Shown piece by piece: positions 1 to 5,958 of a stretch of 6,067 nt of DNA. A program made the translations under genes and the position numbers. The notes under the pieces were generated by a model. It made no database searches, was not told where the DNA came from, and saw only the letters and a program-made list of their open reading frames with translations. This stretch comes from Acidobacteriota bacterium (GTDB lineage Bacteria > Acidobacteriota > UBA6911 > RPQK01 > DATIPO01): contig JANQFM010000795.1 of assembly GCA_028277865.1 (NCBI GenBank), positions 1 through 6,067 of the forward strand, written 5' to 3'. How positions within the stretch are numbered: position 1 is the stretch's first letter; each line of letters opens with the position of its first letter.

Positions 1-1
1 G

Positions 2-625
2 CTGCAAAACCACCAACCCAAGTCCATGGTTGCACCTTTGCTGAAGCAGGCTTTGCAGGCCGATCCCGACTCTGCCTGGGTTCACTTTTTGGCCAGCCAA
101 GTGGCGGCGACGGATTCGGAAGCGCAGATGCACAGAGCTGAGGCTTTGAGGCTGTCCCCTCTTGCAGCCAAGCCTGAGAGAGGCTTGATCGAAGCGGACT
201 TTGTCCGAGAGGAGGCCTCCAGGACTTCGAAACTGGAGAAGTTGGCCCGTCAGCACCCCGCCGACCCTCGGGTTCGGACGGCTCTGGGCAAGGCTCTTCT
301 GGAAGGCGGGGCTGTGGGCAGGGCCGCTCTGGAGTTCGAGAAAGCCCGTCGGCTGGATCCCGGAACGGCACAAATTCACGCCTACCTGGCCGAATGCGCA
401 GTGCGCCTGCAGGACTACCGATCGGCGCGACGGCACTACCGTAGTGCCTTGGCCCGGCTGCATCCGCAAGCGAAGGCCGAAAGCCTCTTTGGAGGATCGG
501 CCATGACCCATCTCAGCCAAGATCCCGAGTCGTCGCCGCCCCCTTCCATACTCAAGCGACACCGATCCATTTCGCGCAGCCTAGAGGAAGTGCTGATCCG
601 CCTGCGCAGCAAAAAGCCTCACTAG
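2..625 (+). CDS. TPR-repeat protein, C-terminal part (5' end outside window)
   Basis: The frame is open from the left edge to a TAG at 623-625, giving 207 residues in view. The first ATG (26) has no purine-rich ribosome site and sits inside what reads as a helical repeat, so the gene probably begins outside the window. Two helical pairs in the middle (about residues 88-160) have tetratricopeptide spacing, with the A..L.....A.....A..LDP pattern (for example 'AALEFEKARRLDP' and 'DYRSARRHYRSALARLHP'). A degenerate repeat precedes them. The last 40 residues are a proline/serine stretch followed by a basic tail with no repeat. TPRs are protein-protein interaction scaffolds; nothing here shows the partner or whether an N-terminal enzyme, kinase or membrane domain is fused upstream. 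The stop codon lies in the head of a dispersed intergenic repeat. The TPR call is fairly firm; the specific role is unknown. Confidence 0.78.
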   Translation: MQNHQPKSMVAPLLKQALQADPDSAWVHFLASQVAATDSEAQMHRAEALRLSPLAAKPERGLIEADFVREEASRTSKLEKLARQHPADPRVRTALGKALLEGGAVGRAALEFEKARRLDPGTAQIHAYLAECAVRLQDYRSARRHYRSALARLHPQAKAESLFGGSAMTHLSQDPESSPPPSILKRHRSISRSLEEVLIRLRSKKPH

Positions 626-649
626 GCCGCTAGGGTTTCAGGGTTCTTC
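621..649 (+). repeat. Dispersed element, CTAG-N4-GCTAGGGTT head, copy 1
   Basis: The 29 bases starting 'CTAGGCCGCTAGGGTTTC' match 811-839 at about 24 of 29 positions. The first TAG is the stop codon of the TPR gene. A shorter form of the same head (CTAG-N3-GCTAGGGTTTC) sits at 4053-4069, at the end of the cupin gene. Function is unknown. Confidence 0.6.
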
Positions 650-694
650 ACGATTGAGTCAGATTTGGCTGCGAGGGGTGCGGCGGCGGTCAGG

Positions 695-778
695 GGTTTC
701 GGGTTCCGGGCTCCAGGTTCCGGAATCCAGAGTCCGAATCCCGAAAACCCGGAACCCGGAACCTGGAACCCGAAATCC
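695..778. repeat. Degenerate 7-base-period array with inverted halves
   Basis: The stretch splits into twelve consecutive heptads. The left half has GGTTTCG, GGTTCCG, GGCTCCA and GGTTCCG; the right half has the complementary sense, GGAACCC, GGAACCT, GGAACCC and GAAATCC. Drifted units (GAATCCA, GAGTCCG, AATCCCG) join them. As a result 693-724 and 748-779 form an imperfect inverted repeat with 32-base arms around a 23-base centre, which could fold in RNA or single-stranded DNA. The heptad period recalls the short tandem heptanucleotide repeats described in cyanobacteria, but the units differ. No coding sense is apparent. Confidence 0.75.
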
Positions 779-810
779 CTCTGCGGTCGGTCTGTCTGAG
801 GCGCTGCCTC

Positions 811-839
811 GCTAGCCCGCTAGGGTTGCCGTATTCTTC
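811..839 (+). repeat. Dispersed element, CTAG-N4-GCTAGGGTT head, copy 2
   Basis: This is the second copy of the element at 621-649, beginning 'CTAGCCCGCTAGGGTTG' and ending with the same TTCTTCA. It is directly followed by the 7-base tandem array. Unlike copy 1 it is not at the end of a recognisable gene. Confidence 0.55.
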
Positions 840-845
840 AACAGC

Positions 846-898
846 CAGTTGGCAGTTGGCAGTTGGCAGTTGGCAGTTGGCAGTTGGCAGTTGGCAGT
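846..898. repeat. Perfect 7-base tandem repeat (CAGTTGG), 7 full copies plus 4 bases
   Basis: Seven identical CAGTTGG units run from 846 to 894, followed by CAGT. The perfect identity implies recent slippage expansion or active homogenisation. It is not in a gene and is too short-period to be a CRISPR array. Copy number would be expected to vary between strains. Confidence 0.95.
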
Positions 899-950
899 CA
901 GAAATCATTGAATCCTGAGCCTGACTCCCTCGATTCCCGAAGCCTCAGCG

Positions 951-989
951 CCCTCCGCGTCTTCTCTCTGCGCTCTCTGCGGTTTCTCC
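951..989 (-). repeat. Dispersed repeat, CGCAGAG variant, downstream of ilvD
   Basis: Read on the minus strand this is GAAACCGCAGAGAGCGCAGAG followed by AGAAGACGCGG-type sequence. It has the same 'purine box + CGC' rhythm as the CGCAAAG repeats at 3541, 4064, 4141 and 4991, with AGAG replacing AAAG. It begins about 20 bases after the ilvD stop codon in the ilvD transcript sense. Confidence 0.55.
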
Positions 990-1007
990 CCTCCCCTCCT
1001 CTCCCTC

Positions 1008-1009
<2 letters not shown>
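983..1009. other. 27-base uninterrupted pyrimidine tract at the ilvD stop
   Basis: The plus strand is pure C/T from 983 to 1009, so the ilvD transcript would be pure G/A immediately after its UGA, including runs of four, four and three G. Such tracts can form triplex or two-layer G-quadruplex structures and can stall polymerase. No role is shown here. Confidence 0.6.
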
Positions 1010-2687
<1,678 letters not shown>

Positions 2688-2754
2688 GGGTGGGAGTGTG
2701 GGGCATTGCGGCGAGGCTGTCCAGAGGGGAATTCACGCAGACGCGTGGAGATTA

Positions 2755-3120
2755 TCAGAGGAGGTCGATTCCCTCTCGGAGGGCAGTGGAGACCAACGAG
2801 GAACCTTGCTGTCGGACGGTTTCCAGCTCTTCGGAAGTGTAAATGAAGGCATCGACCGGGCAGGGGAGAGGCCTGAAGGCCTTCAAGATTTCCGGAGTCC
2901 GGTCCCGTGGGCGCTGGTGAGGGCTTTGCGAGACTTCAATGAGCAGATCCGCGTCCGAGCGCGGCGTGGGGATGCCCGAGGCCAGGGATCCGAACAAGAT
3001 GATCCTGCGAATGGCTGGAAGCCGTTCGGCAGCCCGGTGGGCCATTTCGCGCAAGGCGGCCAGTCGGGCGTTCTTATCCAGGTAAACGGCCCCGGCAGAA
3101 CTCGATGATTTGTGCCGCAT
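2755..3120 (-). CDS. Minimal nucleotidyltransferase (MNT), antitoxin-like partner of HEPN
   Basis: This is a 121-residue single-domain protein of the polymerase-beta-like minimal nucleotidyltransferase superfamily. The active-site signature is intact: G44-S45, ten residues, then D56-A57-D58 (LFGSLASGIPTPRSDADLLIEV region). A third carboxylate is probably D90 in CPVDAFIYT. The ATG at 3118-3120 was chosen because AAGGAGG lies 9 bases upstream; the frame stays open further upstream but only inside the HEPN gene. The first 47 bases overlap the end of that gene, indicating translational coupling. In the characterised HepT/MntA pair the nucleotidyltransferase silences its HEPN toxin by AMPylating it. 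Similar activity is plausible here but the HEPN subfamily differs. It could instead be an orphan signalling or modification enzyme. Family assignment is strong, function inferred. Confidence 0.88.
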   Translation of the reverse strand: MRHKSSSSAGAVYLDKNARLAALREMAHRAAERLPAIRRIILFGSLASGIPTPRSDADLLIEVSQSPHQRPRDRTPEILKAFRPLPCPVDAFIYTSEELETVRQQGSSLVSTALREGIDLL

Positions 3121-3463
3121 CGGCGATTGCCTCCTTGGCCTCCCCGGCAGTGTAAAGCTTACCGGGGTAACCTGCCGGGAATCCATTGGGATACCGGGTC
3201 GGGAGATAATGCTTGTCCAGGCGGTTGGCGGCCTCCATGAGGCTCTCCGGCGCTTTTGACCCTTGCGGCAGCGCCTCCAAAAGCCCCGTGACGGAATGGC
3301 CCCAAGGCTCCCCGTTGCAGCTCAGGATCAAGGCTTTGACCGACTTCTCGGCGGCCTGCTGAGCTGCAAAGGCCGCCCATTCATAGTGGCCACCATCCGT
3401 GGAATGCTCTGCGTGGCGGAAATCCCGAAGCGCCTGCTCCCACCAATCTCTCCAACGATTCAT
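3074..3463 (-). CDS. HEPN-domain protein, toxin-like partner of the MNT gene
   Basis: The 129 residues have the all-helical HEPN fold pattern: a first helix WWEQALRDFRHAEH, the hallmark 'HYEWAAFAAQQAAEKSVKALIL' second helix (about 26-47, which I cite by its core FAAQQAAEK), GHSVTGLLEAL, and the 'RLDKHYLPTRYP' segment at 81-92 followed by a C-terminal helix. This resembles the PF05168-type HEPN branch that travels with MNT proteins. The RNase motif of HEPN toxins (Arg, 4-6 residues, His) is not evident at its expected place; R81-x3-H85-Y86 is the nearest, one residue short. The protein may therefore not be a nuclease. It is the first gene of the HEPN-MNT-ilvD run. No ribosome site precedes the ATG at 3463, and an extended -10 box lies only 10 bases upstream. 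Family call is strong; toxin activity is untested. Confidence 0.88.
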   Translation of the reverse strand: MNRWRDWWEQALRDFRHAEHSTDGGHYEWAAFAAQQAAEKSVKALILSCNGEPWGHSVTGLLEALPQGSKAPESLMEAANRLDKHYLPTRYPNGFPAGYPGKLYTAGEAKEAIADAAQIIEFCRGRLPG

Positions 3464-3472
3464 CCGGTGCCC

Positions 3473-3481
3473 ATTCTAGCA
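3473..3481 (-). promoter_or_regulatory. Candidate extended -10 promoter for HEPN-MNT
   Basis: On the minus strand this reads TGCTAGAAT, that is TG-N-TAGAAT, matching the extended -10 form (TAGAAT is 5 of 6 to TATAAT). No good -35 box is found 16-18 bases further up, which extended -10 promoters can do without. Initiation about 7 bases downstream would fall within a few bases of the HEPN ATG, giving a leaderless or near-leaderless mRNA. This is consistent with the missing ribosome site. Confidence 0.4.
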
Positions 3482-3540
3482 TCGGCCAGGCATTGCCCTA
3501 GAGCCGAATCGAGCTCCCGCCGGAAATCCTCGCCAGGGGA

Positions 3541-3590
3541 GGGTTTCACGCAAAGGCGCGAAGGCGCATAGAGAAGGACGCAAGAAAGAG
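3541..3590 (+). repeat. Dispersed CGCAAAG repeat in the divergent spacer
   Basis: This copy begins GGGTTTCACGCAAAGGCGCG and continues with degenerate AAGGCGC / AAGGACGC units of roughly 8-9 bases. It matches the repeats at 4064 and 4141 (minus strand). It lies between HEPN and cupin, which diverge, so unlike the other copies it is not at a visible gene end. Confidence 0.7.
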
Positions 3591-3606
3591 TTGGCTCCGA
3601 GTTCAA

Positions 3607-3636
3607 TTGACTGGGGTTTTGAAGGGGAACTAAGAT
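3607..3636 (+). promoter_or_regulatory. Candidate sigma-70-type promoter for the cupin gene
   Basis: TTGACT (3607-3612, 5 of 6 to TTGACA) is followed after an 18-base spacer by TAAGAT (3631-3636, 4 of 6 to TATAAT). It ends 42 bases before the cupin ATG, leaving room for a leader with the AAAGGAG ribosome site at 3664-3670. Confidence 0.5.
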
Positions 3637-3678
3637 CGGGGGGATGAGGATACCACGCAGAGCAAAGGAGTGATTCAC

Positions 3679-4056
3679 ATGGCCTCAGATTCGAGTGTAC
3701 GGCTGGTTCGCTGGGACGACTTGCCCAAGGAAAAGCTCAAAGACAAACTTCACAGGCGGCTGGTCAGCGGCGAGCGTGCCATGCTGGCCCACGTCTACCT
3801 GGACAAGGGCTGCGTCGTCCCCTTGCACCATCACGACAACGAGCAGATGACCTACATCCTGGACGGCGCCCTCAAATTCTTCATCGGCGAAGACAAGTCG
3901 CAAGAGGTGGTGGTTCGCACGGGGGAAGTCCTGCACATCCCATCCAACGTGCCCCACGAGGCGGTGGCGCTGGAAGACACCCTGGACTTGGACGTATTCA
4001 GTCCTCCCCGCCAAGATTGGCTGGACAAGACCGACGATTACCTGCGCAGCAGCTAG
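3679..4056 (+). CDS. Single-domain cupin, KdgF-like
   Basis: This is a 125-residue cytoplasmic cupin. Motif 1 is G44-CVVPL-HHHDNEQMTYILDG, giving metal ligands H50, H52 and Q56. Motif 2 is G82-EVLHIPSNVPHE, giving H93. The tail D105-V-F107-SPP-R111 reproduces the Asp-x-Phe-x3-Arg active-site spacing of KdgF, the enzyme that linearises unsaturated uronates released by pectin and alginate lyases. No polysaccharide-degradation genes are nearby, so the substrate is unproven and an oxygenase or sugar-isomerase role remains possible. The ATG at 3679 has AAAGGAG 8 bases upstream. A GTG at 3670 in the same frame overlaps that ribosome site and is rejected as the start. The gene stands alone with its own candidate promoter. 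Its stop TAG lies in the head of a dispersed repeat. Confidence 0.85.
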   Translation: MASDSSVRLVRWDDLPKEKLKDKLHRRLVSGERAMLAHVYLDKGCVVPLHHHDNEQMTYILDGALKFFIGEDKSQEVVVRTGEVLHIPSNVPHEAVALEDTLDLDVFSPPRQDWLDKTDDYLRSS

Positions 4057-4069
4057 CTGCTAGGGTTTC
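4053..4069 (+). repeat. Dispersed element head, CTAG-N3-GCTAGGGTTTC, copy 3
   Basis: 'CTAGCTGCTAGGGTTTC' is the head seen at 621 and 811 with one base fewer between the two TAGs. Here it is fused directly to a CGCAAAG repeat, suggesting that head and CGCAAAG units belong to one composite element. Its first TAG is the cupin stop codon. Confidence 0.6.
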
Positions 4070-4171
4070 GCGCAAAGACGCAAAGGACGCCAAGAAGGTG
4101 CAGACTCAGAGAAAGAGGGATCCAGAGGGTTCCTTGTTCCCTTTGCGATCTTGGCGTCTTGGCGCGAAACC
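4064..4171. terminator. Long inverted repeat between convergent genes, possible bidirectional terminator
   Basis: The arms 4064-4094 (GGTTTCGCGCAAAGACGCAA...) and 4141-4171 (ending TTGGCGCGAAACC) pair at about 26 of 31 positions around a 46-base loop. The outer 8 pairs (GGTTTCGC/GCGAAACC) are perfect. Each arm is a copy of the dispersed CGCAAAG repeat in opposite orientation. The structure starts 8 bases past the cupin stop and ends 8 bases before the hydrolase stop, filling the 122-base gap. No T-run follows either side, so intrinsic termination in the classical sense is not shown. Roadblock, RNA-stability or purely parasitic explanations also fit. Confidence 0.5.
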
Positions 4172-4178
4172 TTCCCCC

Positions 4179-4883
4179 TCACAGCATATGCTCCTGACCC
4201 GGCTTGAGCGCAATCACCTCGGTTCCGTGCACGGCAGCCAGTTTGCTGAATTCCTCCGGCGTACCGGTCAGCAGAGGGAAGGTGGCGTAGTGCATGGGGA
4301 TGACCTTTTTGGCGCCCAGCAGCTTGCAGGCATAGGCCGCCTCCAGCGGCCCCATGGTGAACAGGTCTCCGATGGGCAGCAGGCAGATGTCGGGCTGGTA
4401 GAGTTCGCCGATGATGCTCATGCCGGGGAAGACGCAGGTGTCTCCGGCATGGTAAAGGCGCAGCCCGCCCTCGAATTGCACCACATAGCCGGCTGGCTCG
4501 CCGCCGTCGTAGATGGCGCCGTTGTCCTCGATGATGCTTGAGCTGTGGCGGGCATCGGTCATGATGACCCGGACGTCGTTGACCGCCTGTCCGCCTCCCT
4601 TGTTCATGGGACGCAGGTTCGTGACCCCCTTGGTTTCCAGATAAGTGGCGATCTCGTAGATGCAGGCCACCTGGGGCTGATGCCGCTTGCCGATTTCGAC
4701 AGCGTCGGCGAAGTGGTCCATGTGGCTATGGGTGATGAGCAAGGTGTCCACCCGGTCCAGATTTTTGTCGGCCTCCGGACAGGCTGGATTGCCGTTCACC
4801 CAGGGATCGATGAGCAGCTTGCTGCCGCCCGGGGTGGTGATCAAGAATGTGGAGTGTCCCAGGTATTTGATTCCAACCGACAT
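4179..4883 (-). CDS. Metal-dependent hydrolase, UPF0173 family (metallo-beta-lactamase fold)
   Basis: The 234 residues span the usual size of this family. The metal-binding series is complete: H10 (YLGHSTF), D26 (LLIDPW), H52-S-H54-M-D56-H57 (THSHMDH), H113 (DARHSS), H145-AGD148 (YHAGDT) and H198 (PMHYATFP). No signal peptide is present, so it is cytoplasmic. The family belongs with UlaG/YtkL-like beta-lactamase-fold hydrolases acting on phosphoester or lactone bonds, but most members have no known substrate, and neighbours give no hint. The start at 4883 is supported by AAAGGAG 9 bases upstream and by the canonical opening (IKYLGHSTFLI). The gene is 165 bases downstream of the cytochrome on the same strand, but the spacing and an intervening repeat argue for its own transcription. 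Family call is firm; reaction unknown. Confidence 0.92.
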   Translation of the reverse strand: MSVGIKYLGHSTFLITTPGGSKLLIDPWVNGNPACPEADKNLDRVDTLLITHSHMDHFADAVEIGKRHQPQVACIYEIATYLETKGVTNLRPMNKGGGQAVNDVRVIMTDARHSSSIIEDNGAIYDGGEPAGYVVQFEGGLRLYHAGDTCVFPGMSIIGELYQPDICLLPIGDLFTMGPLEAAYACKLLGAKKVIPMHYATFPLLTGTPEEFSKLAAVHGTEVIALKPGQEHML

Positions 4884-4902
4884 GTCGCTTCTCTCCTTTC
4901 GT

Positions 4903-4929
4903 CAATGCAAGGCAATAGTATCGCATTGC
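4903..4929. promoter_or_regulatory. Small dyad upstream of the hydrolase gene
   Basis: CAATGC (4903-4908) and GCATTG (4923-4928) are inverted copies around 14 bases; nested within, GCAAT (4912-4916) mirrors ATTGC (4925-4929). The site lies 20-46 bases before the hydrolase ATG, next to its ribosome site, where an operator or a leader hairpin could act. The minus strand reads GATACT (4917-4922) inside it, a poor -10 match. Evidence is positional and weak. Confidence 0.25.
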
Positions 4930-4990
4930 TGGAGAGAGGCTGAAGAGGGAGTCGGTTAGCTGGAGCCGGTAGTCAGGAAGAGAGAGCCGG

Positions 4991-5034
4991 GGTATCTTCT
5001 TTGCGTCCCCTTTGCGGCTTGGCGGCTTTGCCTG
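4991..5034 (-). repeat. Dispersed CGCAAAG repeat downstream of the cytochrome gene
   Basis: On the minus strand this reads CAGGCAAAGCCGCCAAGCCG, then CAAAGGGGACGCAAAG. It has the same CGCAAAG / CGCCAAG alternation as the arms at 4064 and 4141. It starts about 15 bases after the cytochrome stop in the transcript sense. Short GTATC (4992-4996) and GATAC (5034-5038) sequences bracket it as a 5-base inverted pair. Confidence 0.65.
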
Positions 5035-5048
5035 ATACTCCCCCGCCC

Positions 5049-5810
5049 TCATTGCTGACGCCGATTTTGAATCCGCTTCAGCATCCCCTCATAGAACTGA
5101 TTGCCGGGCTCGATTTCCATTGCCCGCTTGAGGCTGGATACCGCACCGTCCGGGTCGTTTTTGGCCATCAGGATCCGGGCCTGGATGACGTGGCTGTAGG
5201 CGCTTTCGGGGTGGAATTCGATATTGAGCCGGATCATGGCCAAGGCGGAGTCGAGGTCGTTTTCTTGCCGTGCCAGGGTTTCGGAGACATTGTTGAGCGT
5301 GCCGGCACCGAAGTCGTAGGAGGCTCTTCCATAATAGCTCTCACGCAAGGAACGGTAGTGTCTTTCAGCCGCCTCCACGCCCTCGGCGTCGACCTTTTTC
5401 AGCATGGCGTCGCGCAGCGACTGAGGCTTGGTGAGGCCGCGATGGCAGCTGACGCAATTCACCTTGAGGTGCTCGGCGCGCCCGATGCCGCCCAAATGAT
5501 TGGAGTTGATATCTTGGACCATCTTCATCATCAGCCGGGCGATCCTCTTGGCTTCCTTTTCATCCGAAGCGAAGTCGAAGCCCTCCAAAGTGGCCGCGTT
5601 CTCTCCCAAATGGCAGTGATTGCAGCGCACGCCCAAAGCGCCGGCGAACATCCTCATCTGACCCACCACTTGGGCACGGTTGGAGTCCTTGTCGAGGATC
5701 TGCAGGTTGGTGAACTTGTCGGGGATCTGGGCCGGTGCCTGGGAAAAGGCGAAAAGGGCCACCAGGGCCGCCAAGAACTTTGAATAAGAAAAGAAACAGG
5801 CCTGTCGCAT
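5049..5810 (-). CDS. Secreted dihaem c-type cytochrome (reaction-centre-cytochrome-like) with C-terminal TPRs
   Basis: This 253-residue precursor has a signal peptide: positively charged start, hydrophobic 12-23, and a probable cut after A25-P-A27. Two haem-attachment motifs follow, C63-NHC-H67 and C119-VSC-H123. Each is preceded by a methionine-rich helix (M52/M54 and M94/M95/M97) that can supply the axial ligand, as in the reaction-centre cytochrome subunit family. 'PDKFTNLQIL' and 'LGVRCNHCH' are typical of the non-photosynthetic relatives common in Acidobacteriota. Residues 185-250 form two TPR-like helical pairs (ESAYSHVIQARILMAKNDPDG and a second ending in MEIEPGN). It should be periplasmic and carry electrons; partners are unknown. 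The ATG at 5810 was chosen because GGAGG sits 6 bases upstream. The ATG two codons earlier abuts that site, and a farther ATG at 5876 would disrupt the signal peptide. Confidence 0.88.
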   Translation of the reverse strand: MRQACFFSYSKFLAALVALFAFSQAPAQIPDKFTNLQILDKDSNRAQVVGQMRMFAGALGVRCNHCHLGENAATLEGFDFASDEKEAKRIARLMMKMVQDINSNHLGGIGRAEHLKVNCVSCHRGLTKPQSLRDAMLKKVDAEGVEAAERHYRSLRESYYGRASYDFGAGTLNNVSETLARQENDLDSALAMIRLNIEFHPESAYSHVIQARILMAKNDPDGAVSSLKRAMEIEPGNQFYEGMLKRIQNRRQQ

Positions 5811-5893
5811 CGGCATCCTCCAAAGATTGGTTGTTGACCCTCGGAGTCTATCCGGGTCAGGCCGAGAGGAGGTCACCGGGCCGTCAATCCTGA

Positions 5894-5928
5894 GTCAGGG
5901 GCTTGCCAGTACATTGTCAGGAGCTTGC
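5894..5928. promoter_or_regulatory. Tandem 13-base direct repeats upstream of the cytochrome gene
   Basis: GTCAGGGGCTTGC (5894-5906) and GTCAGGAGCTTGC (5916-5928) match at 12 of 13 bases with a 22-base period, about two turns of DNA. They lie 84-118 bases before the cytochrome start, a place where tandem activator sites are common. An 11-base palindrome, CCTGAGTCAGG (5889-5899), overlaps the left copy. No regulator can be named. Confidence 0.35.
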
Positions 5929-5958
5929 AAGGGAGACTGGGACTGCGGATCGCGAACT

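Larger units (their letters stand above)
626..1007. other. 382-base non-coding spacer made mostly of short-period repeats
   Basis: No credible gene lies between the TPR gene and the end of ilvD. The short open frames here are translations of the repeats themselves. In order, the stretch holds a CTAG...GCTAGGG element, a degenerate 7-base-period array that folds back on itself, a second CTAG...GCTAGGG element, a perfect 7-base tandem array, a CGCAGAG-type dispersed repeat and a pyrimidine run touching the ilvD stop. The two genes converge here, so no promoter is needed, and I see no classical hairpin-plus-T-run terminator. Confidence 0.8.

Noticed and set aside
695..898. CRISPR array
   Set aside because: The repeats have a 7-base period without spacers; no cas gene is in view.
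2734..2747. CACGC-N4-GCGTG hairpin just after the MNT stop
   Set aside because: A 5-base stem without a T-run is too weak to call a terminator; it may be a degenerate repeat fragment.
3118..3186. Longer MNT start at 3186
   Set aside because: It adds 22 low-similarity residues entirely inside the HEPN gene, and the strong AAGGAGG points to the ATG at 3120.
3404..3427. R13-x6-H20 in HEPN as the RNase motif
   Set aside because: It fits the spacing rule numerically but lies in the N-terminal helix, not in the region where HEPN catalytic residues occur.
4017..4943. Plus-strand open frames opposite the hydrolase (4017-4541, 4545-4943)
   Set aside because: They are antisense to a complete metallo-hydrolase, and the first begins inside the cupin and crosses the inverted repeat.
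4884..4960. Sigma-70 promoter for the hydrolase (TTCAGC...GATACT)
   Set aside because: Both boxes are poor matches; reported only as part of the small dyad.
4940..4975. Possible further heptad repeats (GTCGGTTAGCTGG, GCCGGTAGTCAGG)
   Set aside because: The resemblance is loose and no clear period survives inspection.
5001..5783. 260-codon open frame on the plus strand, antisense to the cytochrome
   Set aside because: The opposite strand encodes a signal peptide, two haem motifs and TPRs with a good ribosome site; this frame has no recognisable feature.
5814..5876. Upstream starts for the cytochrome at 5876 and 5816
   Set aside because: The first would put a charged extension before the signal peptide. 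The second leaves no spacing from GGAGG.
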